DNA of 64,000 bases from Letharia columbiana (Eukaryota > Ascomycota > Lecanoromycetes > Lecanorales > Parmeliaceae): contig NW_023501062.1 of assembly GCF_014066305.1 (NCBI RefSeq), positions 362,501-426,500 of the forward strand, in the 5' to 3' direction. Shown one piece after another: positions 33,848-45,562 of this stretch; position 1 is the first letter of the stretch; each line of letters starts with the position of its first letter. The notes beneath the pieces were generated by a model, which saw nothing but the letters and a program-made list of their open reading frames with translations, did no database searches and was not told the DNA's origin. Both the position numbers and the translations under genes were made by a program.

Positions 33848-35835
33848 ATGATACTGAGGGTACACAATCTCCGGGAATGTACGCGAGCTAGGGTCCCAGG
33901 CGTTTCCTTACCCAGAAATCCAAAGCGCCGGGAGACTACATCAACCTCTGCACATCCCAGCAAAGCCGCTGGAGACATATCGAGTGTCTTCCCTTCCCTA
34001 TCTGGCATTGACAGTCCGCCATTGCCTACACGATTTGCAGACTTGAAGAGGCGGCTAATACAGGGCCATGAAGACCGCGTGAGAGACAGCTGGCATCGGT
34101 TGCTGGCAGATTTACGCAAGGAAATCGATGTTATTAAGGCATTGGGCTCGAAAGTCATACCAGAGCTCGAATTTAGGGACATGCACAACTTGGGGAAAAG
34201 GACGGAATTTCGTGATGGCCTACACAAACGAGGTGTGGGTCTCATTAGAGGCGTAGTGTCGGAGCGGGAAGCGTTGGGTTGGAAAGAGCTGTTGAAGAGA
34301 TATATCCAGACCAACCCCTCGACGAAAGGTAGGCAACCATCTCGTCTCTTTCATATTGGGCTGCCTCTATTGTTTGCGTGCTTTGAGTTCCTGGCCGAGG
34401 GAAAGGGAAATGCACTCTGATCTGTCACATATTCTGGGCTTGAGGCCCGGATCCTTGTTCGCACTCCCGCTTTGATTCATTGATTGAGGCTTAGAGGACG
34501 CGACTCTATCTCACAAATGAGCATCGAGTCATAAGCTCTTGCCTCATAGTTGCGCCCAAACATAAATTCGAGAGCTTGATCATCTCTACGATATTCTCGT
34601 TTCTACCCGTTAATTTGACCACTTTTTCTCCACTTTTCTGTGTCCATGTCTCATTCGATTTTAGGGTTTCCGGCCAGTAATCCCGCTGTATACGAGCTCT
34701 ACTGGTCTCCTTCCCAAGTGCTCGCCCGCGCTCATCCCAACCTTCTTCGAACCCAAGCATTTCTCATGTCTCATTGGCACTCTGTTAACAAGTCTGCCCG
34801 GATATCCACCTCTCATCCGGTTGCGTATGCTGATCGCCTTCGTATACGGCAGCCCGGTGATGTTGAGTTTGCGCTTGGTCCGCATGTTGACGGTGGGAGC
34901 TGCGAAAGGTGGGAAGAGAGCGGGTATGGTAAAGGTGGGGTTTACAACGAGGTTTTTCGGGGCAATTGGGAAGCCTATAACCCTTGGGAGAGTAGCTGTC
35001 GATTACCTGTTGTCTCTGATCTCTATAACGGCCCAGGGGGTTGTTCGATGTTCCGCATGTTCCAAGGCTGGCTGTCCATGTCTACCACTAGCGCAGGGGA
35101 AGGGACCTTGATGGTTAATCCGCTACTGGGAAAGGCAACGGCCTACTTCTTGCTTCGACCTTTCTTCCAACCGAGAAGGGGTCCCACAGAAGCGTTGGGA
35201 TCAGGTTTCCTCGATTCCAACAATTGGAGCCTAGAAGATGAGACGACCTCAGTGTTGCAGGGGGCCGTTCCTTCTAATTGTCAAGAACTCAACGCGGCTT
35301 TACATCCTCACCTTGGGCTCGAAGATACCATGACACATGTCCCAGAAGTCAGACCTGGAGATTATGTAGCATGGCATTGTGACAGTAAGTTCGGCATTTG
35401 ACAATTGAGAACTCTGGTGATTCGTGCTGATGTTCTGGATAGCGATACACGCCGTCGACAAGACCCACGCTGGCAAGGAAGATTCAAGCGTGATGTATAT
35501 CCCGGCATGCCCGCTGACGGAAGCCAACGCTGCTTATCTGGTGCGTCAAAGGGAGGCGTTCTTTGAAGGTATTTCTCCACCTGGTACCCACCAGACAAGC
35601 TCTCTAAGCTCACTCATCTGGCCATGTAGGAACGCCAGGTCCAGACTTTCCCTCAGGCTTAGGCGAGAGTCAGCATCTAGGCCGCTTGACTCCAGACTTT
35701 GTCATGCAGAATATCGATATCGAGGCCCAACGTGCTATGGGGCTCACGAGATATGATGCTGGTCAGAAGGGTCTGCTTGAGCGAGAGCGTCAGACGCTGC
35801 AGAGGGCAAATGAGCTACTGGGATTTGACTCGTAG
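33848..35835 (+). CDS. DUF1479 / phytanoyl-CoA dioxygenase-like protein
   Basis: Exons 33848-34328, 34665-35384, 35443-35568, 35630-35835, giving 510 residues. Introns are 336, 58 and 61 nt; phases agree. The first 40 residues are Arg/Ser-rich and may be a mitochondrial presequence. Conserved blocks: FPSLSG, RGVGLIRGVVSE, SNPAVYELYWSPSQ, PVAYADRLRIRQPGD, FALGPHVDGGSCERW (the HxD pair of a 2-oxoglutarate/Fe(II) jelly roll), VPEVRPGDYVAWHCD and TIHAVDKTH (distal His). This pattern fits Fe(II)/2OG dioxygenases of the DUF1479 group; the substrate is unknown. The first intron is long at 336 nt but lacks the introner-like ends. The neighbouring nitrilase lies 266 bp downstream on the same strand. 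Confidence 0.87.
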
Positions 35836-36101
35836 ACTGCTAGAGGAAAACATTTTCTCGTCGTTCAAGAGTAAGGTAGGTTGTTACGTCCTTTGATCCC
35901 GAGTTTGCAACAGCCTGCAGGGACGCCAAGAAAAGGAACCAGGTCCGGTGGCGCTAGTGGTAGGGCTGAGAGGTGAACCTCTACTGCTGGCGCGTGTCAT
36001 TTCTGCAACCTTTGGGCATCTTTCATCGATTGAGCGAATGGTCGGTCTTCTTGAAAATCTCCAGATTGTATGCTTCATGTTTATTGTCTTCCTCCTGATC
36101 C

Positions 36102-37953
36102 ATGCCACTACCAAAACTTCGTGCTGCGGCCTGTCACGTCTCTCCGGTCTTCCTAAACGCTCGGGCAACAACAGATAAATGTATTTCTCTGATCAATCGA
36201 GCGTCTCGAGCGTCTGCAAACCTTGTTGTGTTTCCTGAATCCTTTATTCCAGCTTTCCCCATCTGGAGTGCCCTTTTCCCACCAACGGACAACCAGTAAG
36301 ACACTTTTCCGAGGTTTTCTTCCGATTCGAATCTCCGATTCGAGTCACCAGAGTTGCTGTATATGCAGATTGCTTGTTTTTTAAAGTCTTCTATTCTCGA
36401 ATATGTCTTATGACTCGAAAATCTACCTAGACAAGGGAATGCTGACTCAGAGTTGTGATAGTGACTTTTTCCAACGTATGGTCGAGGAGTCCGTTCATAT
36501 GCGAAGCGAAGAAATCAAGGCCATCAGAAATGCTGCGAAAAACACTGGGATGGTGGTGAGTGTTGGTGTATCTGAAGGGATTAAGACCGCCACGTTATTC
36601 AATTCCAATCTTATCATAGGGGCTGACGGCGAAATCGTTGTCCATCACCGAAAAATGGTCCCAACCTTCTACGAGAAGCTGACCTGGAGTCCTGGTGATG
36701 GATACGGTCTCAGACTCGCCATGACGCCCTTTGGAAACATCGGTGCTCTGATATGTGGAGAGAATACCAATCCCCTAGCTAGGTACGCGTTGATGGCATT
36801 GGATGAGCATGTGCACATCTCATCTTGGCCCGCTGTATGGCCCACAAGGCGCTCGAAGTCTGAAATTGGGAAATCCAATGGTCCTCCAAATGGAAATTAC
36901 GATAACGTTGCGGCGAATTATATCAGATCAGCTGCGCACTGTTTCGAAGCGAAGTGCTTCGGAATCTCCTGTGCAGGCCATTTTAGCAAGGAGAATATGG
37001 ACGAGATCGTGCGTATCTCGGGGGATACTGGTTGTTTGCCAACGCTGCAGCGAACACCCCGTGCTGCAACCATGTTTCTGGGACCAACTGGCAGCTTGCA
37101 TCCATCATTTACAATAGACGAGCATACCGGTGCAGTGGAAGCGAAGGAAATGATCCAAAACGAAGAAGACATCTTGTATGCGTACGTACCTTTTGTGTCC
37201 CTATTTTCTTCTGGGGACGATATCTTGAGTCTTAGGGTATGCCTTGGGAGCTTTTACCCTGGAAATTTGTTCCAGAGCTCAAAATACCCTCTCAAGTTGG
37301 CAATGCTGACTGCAAAATCGTAATCAAGTGATCTGGATATAGCCGACTGTGTGGAGGGAAAGCAATACCATGATATCGCAGGCGGTTACCAGAGGCTCGA
37401 CATTTTTGATCTCAGGATCGATCGCAGTCGTAAACCAGCCATAAGCATCTTAACGCCAAAGGCAATCCTAATTGATCGGGAAAGAATGGCCTCTGGATCC
37501 GCGACAACGTTTACACCTGATGACGGTGGCGGATCCTCCGAAGGATTTGGTGCGCGCAGACCCTCTGCGCCACCTTGGCCGCGTCTTCAAATCAAACAGA
37601 CTTCTCTGAACCATGAGGACGCAGCCAATAGAAAAGAGACCAGAACCGGAAGCTTACCCACGGGTTATGGAGAAATAGACGACTCTTTGGACCTGAGGCA
37701 GCTGTTGCAAAACAAAAAAAAGCAAGAAGCAGCGTCCGATCGGCCAAGGGAGCACCAGAATAAAGATGAAAAACCACCGATGAAAATAAGATACGTTTCG
37801 GGGAATGATCCGATGGAGCACCAGAATAAAGATAAAAAACCACCGATGAAAATAAGATACTTTGTTCGGAATGATCCGATGGAGCACCAGAATAAAGATA
37901 AAAAACCACCGATGAAAATAAGATACTTTGTTCGGAATGATGGGAAGGATTAG
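36102..37953 (+). CDS. Nitrilase-family enzyme with a repeat-bearing C-terminal extension
   Basis: Exons 36102-36295, 36462-37181, 37329-37953 give 512 residues. The catalytic triad of the nitrilase family is intact: Glu46 in VVFPESFIP, Lys129 in HHRKMVP, Cys163 in ALICGENTNPLARY. PTDNHDFFQRM is formed across the first intron. These enzymes hydrolyse or hydrate nitriles (including cyanide hydratases); the sequence GENTNPLARY fits fungal aliphatic/aromatic nitrilases, but the substrate is not predictable. Family members usually have about 320-370 residues. Here the catalytic part ends near GGYQRLDIFDL and about 150 further residues follow, closing with three 22-residue repeats (core DKKPPMKIRYF). 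Both introns (166 and 147 nt) are introner-like; the second uses an AAG acceptor. Confidence 0.88.
36296..36461 (+). mobile_element. Introner-like intron (ILE-E) in the nitrilase gene
   Basis: 166 nt, starts GTAAGACACTTTTCCGAGG (close to ILE-B) and ends GGGAATGCTGACTCAGAG, GTGATAG. GATTCGAATC-type inverted segments lie inside. Confidence 0.6.
37182..37328 (+). mobile_element. Introner-like intron (ILE-D) in the nitrilase gene
   Basis: 147 nt, starts GTACGTACCTTTTGTGTCC (close to ILE-C) and ends GGCAATGCTGACTGCAAAAT then CGTAATCAAG. AGGGTA pairs with TACCCT and CTGGAA with TTCCAG inside. Confidence 0.6.
37750..37947 (+). repeat. Three 66-bp tandem repeats in coding sequence
   Basis: Copies start at 37750, 37816 and 37882, with only a few differences; copies 2 and 3 are nearly identical. 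The unit is 22 codons, so the frame is kept. They form the C-terminus of the nitrilase protein. Confidence 0.92.
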
Positions 37954-38590
37954 TAAATGCACTGATGGCAATGTCCAAGCATCTAACCGCCGTATCAGCA
38001 CCGCTGCAAGCCGCACGAGTAGGAGCAATGACAGGGAAATGGCCTTCCGACTCCGTGACTGGCATGTAAGTCAGAACAGATGATGTATCAGCGGGCAACG
38101 ATCATGGCCGGAGCCTGCTGCGCTATCGCAGAGCAAAGAGCATCAGTTCTGGCCAGTACAACACCTTTTGGATAGGGAAGACGCATTTTGAGACGTCGAT
38201 CTCCTCAAGAGGCGAAGACTCTGGCCGTTTGGGATGTGGTAATCACATGGTGTATGCGCAACATTTCATGACTGTCAGTCGAACACGAGCTGGACTTGTG
38301 CCAGCATTGCCTGAAACAGAGATAGCACCCAAGGAGGGATGTGCCAAACATTTCCCAGTTCCAACCAGCCCTCAACTCGGTTATGAGCTCCTGTATAAGT
38401 CCAGCATTTGTTCGTCCCCTGTATGCTGAATCTTTCGCTTCCGAACCAATCGCAAGACCCTCTCTCTCTTTCCCACACCACCCCATTCCTCCCAACCAAT
38501 AACCACCTCCCTACACTCCTTGCATCCCAACTTCCTGTTAAGCGACAACCCGCCGCACTAGCATCCATCCGGCACTCTACACACTCCCTA
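37954..38590. other. Intergenic region, convergent 3' ends
   Basis: 637 bp between the nitrilase and the small secreted protein. No supported gene. Confidence 0.5.
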
Positions 38591-38869
38591 TCAGCGTTTG
38601 TCGGAACCGTCGAAGCGGCGTTTGTAGTCTTCGGTGCCGGACTCCACTCCTGGGTTGAAACGCACGTCCCAGTCGCCTCGCTCGTTGTCATATGATCCGC
38701 AGTTGGGAGAGCCATTGCGGCGCTCGAAACGAGCTCGCAGTTCAGGCCTCTCCCGCCACCATTCTTCCTCGCCGCGCTCGACTATGATGGCTTGACTATC
38801 GCTGTTGAACAGTGGATTGGCCACTGCTGCTGTGGCAAGAAGAATGAGAAGGACGGACAGAGAGAGCAT
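38591..38869 (-). CDS. Small secreted protein, 92 residues
   Basis: A single-exon frame with a typical signal peptide (MLSLSVLLILLATAAVANP, cleavage near residue 17-19). The mature part of about 74 residues is highly charged and Arg/Glu-rich (EEEWWRERPELRARFERR), with one cysteine. No family is recognised. Its size and export signal would place it among small secreted proteins of unknown role. The single cysteine and high charge are unlike typical disulfide-rich effectors. Coding status rests on the signal peptide and the intact frame; it could be a chance ORF. Confidence 0.5.
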   Translation of the reverse strand: MLSLSVLLILLATAAVANPLFNSDSQAIIVERGEEEWWRERPELRARFERRNGSPNCGSYDNERGDWDVRFNPGVESGTEDYKRRFDGSDKR

Positions 38870-41031
38870 TTTCAGACCAATACTTGGGGCGTGGTATGGA
38901 TTCTGGGTATGACGGGACCGACGGTGAGCAAAGGGAACGCGTGTGTATGGAGCCTACTCGGTCCTATGTGAACGTGATATGATGCAGAGGGAAGTGGACG
39001 TTGCTCCGTTGGTGATGGCCTGTACTTTATACATGACAATGGGTTTCTGTATATCGATTCAGGCTGAGGCGTGTGTTTGAGGTTCATGGGGCTTCTGTAT
39101 CAGACCAACCTGGCAGAGTTGTGTTTCCGAATCCATAAGTTAGAACGTCAGCTACGAGAACCATGCACCTGAGTACAGACCGGTCAAGGACTACCATTCG
39201 CAGGCGTTCTAGGAGCAACACGGTCCGAGAGGCGTCGAGGACGAGGCTACGAGCCCATGTTCTTACGGCTTTCGGGCCTTTTCCAAGTCAGCTTCATCTG
39301 TCGCAGAGGAGAATGATCAGCATCGAACACGCTCCTCACGAAGTGTTACTGGTTGACCGAACCACGATGAGACAGCGATTGCTACCCGGATCAGTATAGT
39401 GCTCGGGTAAAGGGGCCAGCTATATGGATCTTGAAGACCTTGTGGTGCGCTATAATCATGGATCAAGTACAATAGGGACATAGCCGTGCCATGAAACCCT
39501 CCTTGAGCGTCTGACCGTCCGAGCGTGCAACATAGAGTGTAGGAATGTCGCGTTTCACAGCTTTCCCGCTTCCATGCTACCGGGCTTCTTCGGCCGAAGT
39601 CCAAGGGCGCTTCTCCAAAGCTCTGACCGAGACATCCCTTCCGATGTTTAAAGAAGCTGCTCAGCCATTTTTGAAAGTGCGAGTCCCGTAAAACAAGGCA
39701 GGGCGAGGGAAATATTTCCGGTGCTGGTTAAAGCGATGGAACTGGTTATTCTCGTACTGACTTCGAGGTTCGGTTACCTAACAAGTCGATCCGGTTTTTG
39801 TTCGCGGGAACGGAGAGGTCTCTTCTGCCGTGCCAATGAAACTGATTGATACAGTTTGAAGGGCTCTGAACGAAGCATTATTGACTATGGTAAGCAGCGA
39901 GTCCGAATCGATCAGCTATACTCGGTCGAGGAACGGTTGCGAGTATTTAAGCAACCAGATAAGATTATTCGTCGAAGCCATATCGAAACCTCTGTAGAAT
40001 GTCTGTCGTGGGATTTTGACCCCTAAAGGCAAAACATTAGGCGCGGGAGAGCTGGGGAAAAGCTGGGGTAGACGAGCTGTGTCGCTCGATCTCCCGCCTT
40101 TGCTGAAACTTGTTACATCGAGAGCTCAAGTCAGTGACGCTAATGGAAGAAGGCGATGAAACTAAAAGGGTCATCAAGTATTTCACAGCGAGACCGAGAG
40201 AAAGAGAATGCCATGGTGCCACCAGCACTATGCAAGGTAATGGAAGTATGGCTTCTTTCCTCAGTCTTACTCAAAATTCAGGGACTCTCGCTTCGCTCTC
40301 GATTTATTGGACCCACCGGTCAAACTCGACATCTCGGACTGACACTGGCTGAGGGCCGTGCACTTGTAGCATTCAGGCACTTCATAGCTCCATCACCTTT
40401 CGTCACATTAGCTTTACATGGTGGTAAAGTCAATGTATTGAGATGATGATTTTCAGCGTCCGGAGAAAGGTCAAGTGCTTGGCTACGCACAAGTGTGGTG
40501 AGTGCAGCGTGTAACTCAGTACAGCGCTAAGCCAAATGTAGGGAGAAAGCTTCGCCCTTGGCCACTGTTGCTGAGTTCAGGTGTTTCGTTTGATGCAAAA
40601 AGTGTCTTCGCAGACATACCTTCAATATTACCAGCAGAAGGACCCCAGAAGATCTTGAGCCTCAAGTTTCTCTAGATGACAATGATCAGCTATTCAGGAG
40701 AGACATTGCCGGAAACACGACAGTAACGGAAGAGCTATATCGATTGATCCATAGCTGCTATTAAGCTTCTTGCGTCGAAAAGCACTAGAGCTTTGTTGAC
40801 CTTATGTCGAGAGTTCCTTTCCAACGACTGGAACACACATATCTTTGAGCCGCCCGTGATATCGTACATTGTCATTAGTAAGCCCAATCAAAAGGTGAGC
40901 CCCAAAGGAGTACACGTGGGCGCCTTTCGCTAAGACAAAAAAAGAATTCGCTTTTGAGACGTAAAAAAAAAAGTGCGCACAAATTCGAAAATTCTTGAGA
41001 AAGATTGGCAAGAACGTGCACCAACTGATTT
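38870..41031. other. Intergenic region
   Basis: 2.16 kb without a supported gene. Short frames on both strands (for example 39163-39399, 40110-40446) show no conserved content. I see no tRNA or clear repeat. Confidence 0.45.
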
Positions 41032-44000
41032 TTAGTGATGCCTTTCATGTAAATAGACAACAGTGGTCCAACCCTGACAGCACCAGGTAGTCATCGCATG
41101 ATCACACCACGGACATTTCACTGCTGTCTCCAATCTTGTCCCTGTTACCTTGCCCTTGCCTTTGTCCCCAGCAAGGTTCTCATCCTTATGCAGCTCTTTC
41201 GGCAGAGCCATCGCCTCGTAGAGTTTACTTGGTAGGTCATGCCAGAACTTGCATTTGCAACAGATGACGAAGAGCTTGGCGATTGGTTTCGCCTCCATAC
41301 CCTCCGCTAGAGCGCCTTTGCCGAAGGAGACAGTACCAACATCTGTGACGGATCGATTGAATGTTCGTCCCGGGACAGGAAATTGAGAAGGTGTGCGGAA
41401 AGGCGTGCGAGGTATGAGTTCCATATCTGGAGCATGGGAGGAGACCGGTGGTTTACCAGCCATAAGTTTGATGGTGGCATAGTCTTTCGGGACAGGTGGG
41501 AAGCGATCTTTCGCGACAGGTAGGAATTGAGGTTGACGCTTGACAAGTGGCTGATGTTTGAGCTGGGGCAGGAAGTCGAGTGACGGCAAAGAGTTCGTGG
41601 CTGTGGTTTGGGTTTGTAGCTGAGGATTCGAGCGAGGACGCTTGATTGATGTCTTTCGTACTAAACCTTCCTCAGTTGTACTCTCGATGACGACTTCTGG
41701 AAGGGGTTTAGTAGTTGGCATTGCCTTGCTAGTTGTAGCTTCTGGGGCAGAGGCGTCTTTGGCAGCAGGTGGTGTATCAGGTAGAGCCTTATTTGTGGTC
41801 ACGGAAGTCATATGTTTTCCGTGCGGGCTCTTTGGCTCGGCTTTAAGATGCAGCTCCCTACTAGCTTCATTGCCTTCGGCCTGCTTGGCGGCCTTGTTGC
41901 TTGACATCACAACGGGCTCAGTCGTCGATTTAGGTGACATTGGCGACGGTAGAGTATCACTCAATACCATAGAGGATGACGTGCGACTCTTGGCATGAGA
42001 CTGTATGGGGTTGGGTTCCGGTAAGCTCTCTCTGGGCGGACTGCGGGGGGAGCTTTCAGACCCCGTCCTGACACTCGCGTGTACTTGCGTTGGTTTCGTG
42101 TCTTGGGACATACGTTCCGCCTTTGAACGTTTCCCTGGAGGCTCTTCAACTATCGTTACAGTGGGAGGGACAGATTCAAGGGCTACCGTTTTACTCTGAA
42201 CATTATCTGGTACGGAGATCTTGGAAGGTGCCAATTTCGAGCGCCGCCGAAAATGAAGGATCTTGTCTGTCTTTAAGCCTGGAGCTATTTGGGTCTTGTT
42301 GAGCGAGACTGAATCTCGGACCAATTGTGAACCTGCACGAATTTCTGTGTCATCTGGCCCTTTTTGAGTAGCATTTGTATGAGCTGGCTTTAGCGAGCTG
42401 GAAGGCGCGACGTCCGTTTGCTGCTTCACCGTAGTTTGCTGCTTCATTGGGGACAGCTTCATATCCGGCTGCATCGCAGAGTCTCTGGTCATAGGACTAA
42501 CAGGAACACGGTCATTAGCGATACCAGGTGTAACAGACACGGTATTACTATGCTGCTGGCGAGTATCGGGCGCTCTTAACCCCAATTTTGCTCGCTGGCC
42601 ATCCTCTCCGGCGAGTGCCTCAGACTTCGCCGCCATATCATTCGCATCTTTAACTGCCTGCTCATCTTCAAAGCCTGCTATCGAACGCTGCTGCTGGTAC
42701 ATGCGCTGCTTGTGTACATAGCTACTCCCGTCGTGAGACGACCTCGTCTGTGGACTCCGTGGAGATGGAGGATTTTGACTTGGCCTCTGGTGGTGGCTTG
42801 CCATGATGGCCTCCATTTCTCCCGCCAGGTCATCTTGAAAGTTGGGGCTTGCTTTCGGAGAATGAGCTGAATTCCTACGTTCTCCAGGTGGATCCTTCTG
42901 TCCGTGGTTTTGTCTGGGTTCAGAACTGTCTTTCCTCTTTGCTGGTGGGCGTTGTGGGCTCCTAGCCACTGACTGTTGTAAAAAGGTTGCAAGATTGGGT
43001 TCGGTTACACTTCTGCTGAAGGTCGGAGTAATTGCCGCCTGCTGTATTGGATGTTTTGATCCTTGCTGTGCCTCTGATTCATTGGGTTTGGGGTGTTCGA
43101 GGTCAGTTGGAGAGCCCTCAAAACGATAGGCAAAAGATATGACTTCTCTCGCGTATGCATCTTCGCTTCCCCAGGAGAGTGATTTGTTGGTGCCGGATGA
43201 AGTCCTTCGGGAAGACCACCCAAAGTTAGGAATCTTGGGGGCAGCCGAACTTATGATTGAATGCGACTGCCCTGAACTACGAGCAGGATCAGACGCTTCC
43301 TCGGTGCTGGTGGCAGGCGTCGATCTTGAATGCGACTGCGAATCCGTAGAGCCGATAGAAATTCCAGAGAGCCTTTTCTCCTCGCGAGAAGACCGTCTTG
43401 TGTTTTCGCCTGAGGATGTATGGGAAGACATCATAGACACCCATGAATTCCTCCGCAATGCTTGGGGCATCTTTTGAGTCTCCATTGCTGCTGGGGGCGG
43501 CTTCCTGCTCAAGCGCTTTCCCGCTTTGATGTCTGCCGTCCTTTGTCTCTCTTGATCTTGCTTCAACCTTTTCTCAATCTCTTTCTGCTCCTTCTCCATC
43601 CTCTTCTTCTCCCTTCTTTTCCTCTTCTCGCCATGATCGGACCAGCTCGGAGACAGGCATATTTCTATAGGAGTAGAGTCCTCCTGGTCCGTCGAAGTGT
43701 TGGTCTTCAATTGTGCTAAAGACGGCATTGGCTTCCCCGACGGTCCTCTGTCAGTTAATAATGAAGGTAGGGTTTGCGAGCGTGTGGTGAGAGAAGGGCG
43801 CTGTGATGGTTGAGGCGTAGGCAGAGGAGACTTTGGCGTCGTTTTAGCTGAGGGCGATGCTTGATCAGAAGGACCAGAGAATGATGTTCTTTTCAGCGAA
43901 AGCGGGATGGTGGGACCGGCGGATGAGGACCGTTGTTGCTAAAAAAACCTACTCAGTACGTTTGCCATTTAAAAGCCTAAGCGGACTGGTGTAGACAAGG

Positions 44001-44159
44001 GTTTGTGAGGGCCGTGCGTGCTATGGCAAACAGGCCGTGTAATCCAAGAAGGGTTTGGTCTACCTTGCTTTGCTTCTCCATTTGGAGCATGCGAGATAGT
44101 ATGTCTTTTCCTGAAGACATGCGCTGCGCAGGCCGTGCGGGCTGATGAGCTGTGGCCAT
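41032..44159 (-). CDS. Large disordered protein with a C-terminal zinc-binding segment
   Basis: Exons 44064-44159 and 41032-43938, intron 125 nt (GTAGAC to TTTTTTTAG), giving 1000 residues. The first exon encodes MATAHQPARPAQRMSSGKDI and joins in phase to QQRSSSAGPTIPL. Residues 110-160 hold a Lys/Arg/Glu helix (GEKRKRREKKRMEKEQKEIE). The middle 700 residues are Ser/Pro/Thr/Lys-rich and look disordered. The C-terminal 90 residues are compact: KLFVICCKCKFWHDLPSKLY, then KCPWCDHAMTTWCCQGW, with two CxxC pairs plus CC, probably one or two zinc sites. This C-terminal block is, to my memory, conserved across Pezizomycotina proteins of unknown function. Fork-like charge patterning suggests a scaffold, but no function is claimed. 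Confidence 0.78.
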
Positions 44160-45562
44160 GTTGTAGGAATCTCAAACAAGAGACATGCCAGGTTTCAAGA
44201 AGACGGGGTTTTCTTTTCAGGCTCAAGAAATGGGTTTGATCTGAGCCAATGGGTGAAGGAGCAGAACCGCAGGTTCCAGGTTCGCAGATATGTAGGCGTG
44301 CCTTGCTGGGACGATGCGTGCAAGGAATGAAGGCTAAACGAGGGAGTGTGGGGATGTGTGCAAAAGGCAGAGCATGTTGGTGGACTGCATTTGGTGCATG
44401 TAGGTAGGTAGGAGGTTTCCTTTCCTCTTTCAGATTTTTGGGATTGAGCCGCAAGGGAACGAGTGGTTCGGATGTCAACAAGAGTCGAGTCCCGCACAAG
44501 GTACTTCCGAAAGGTACATCCGACTTCCGCTTTCTGTCAAGCTGGACTCAGGGTATTGGAAGAAAAGATCCGATGAACTGACTGATGGAACAGAAGAAGA
44601 AGAAGAAGGAGAAGAAGGAGAAAAAGACGAAGAGAAGGAGAGAAGAATGAGAGATAGTATTCATTACTATGCCGTGACCTTGCATCGGATGTCCAAGATC
44701 TGTCCTAGCATTCACTAGAGCCGGCGATGATAAGCGGATTCACGAGGACTTTTAACTTTGTACTGCGCTTTGTGCGCTGTCTAACACCCTCTTCTTTTTT
44801 GGCTGTAACTAGAGCTTCAGCTATCCTACTCGTGTACTCTTATAGGTACTCTTTATCGGCAACACACTAATTAAAAGATGGTACTTTCTATACCGTGTAA
44901 TAGTACACACGTGAACAGCACACCCCGTCCCATAGCTTCCGTGCTTCCCTCTTATTAATGCCAAGCTTCCAACATGCGAGTCATGCTCTAGCGCTTCCAT
45001 CCCTGCGCATATCACACACTCGGCATGACGCCTCGCACCTTTCCTCATCGTGAACCAAGAACAATTCGTCTGGTCGTCTAATAAAGAAGAGCTCTGGTTG
45101 ACAACAGCCCGCTGCTTGCTTTCACAGCACCATCTTATATACTGGCCTTATCTGCGTAGCTACGTTCACACTACACTTTCGTCATGGTAGAGAGCTATCC
45201 GTCAGCCATACAGCGAGGCATTAAGACACCGCCAAGCATGACAGCCAGAACATATCCTCTCTTCCTCGCAACGTCACCTTCAACCATCTCACCTGCTCCC
45301 AGAGCAGACTGAGCTGTAACCGCCCTAGTATTCGCCAGCTTCGAAGCCGATTCAGCAACCGCTCTCGGACTTTCACGTGTCTGACACGCTCGACGACTCA
45401 GGTGTTGAGAAAGAGAGGAGCATGTTATGCTCGAAAATGATACAATGAGAGAACGTCAGAGAGAGGGAGAAGGTCGGAATGCTCAACGAGCCACTAGGTC
45501 AGCGAGTCTCCTGAAAACGCGCCTCGGATGATTCCTTGGCCACAAAGCCCGGGCCAAAGGCC
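44160..45562. other. Intergenic region
   Basis: 1.4 kb upstream of the zinc-segment gene and downstream of the bZIP gene (both minus). It includes a GAA/GGA purine tract at about 44592-44650. No supported gene. Confidence 0.5.

Noticed and set aside
34329..34664. Sixth introner-like element in the DUF1479 gene
   Set aside because: The 336-nt intron lacks both the 5' TTTTCGG block and the GCTGACTCCGAAAT block.
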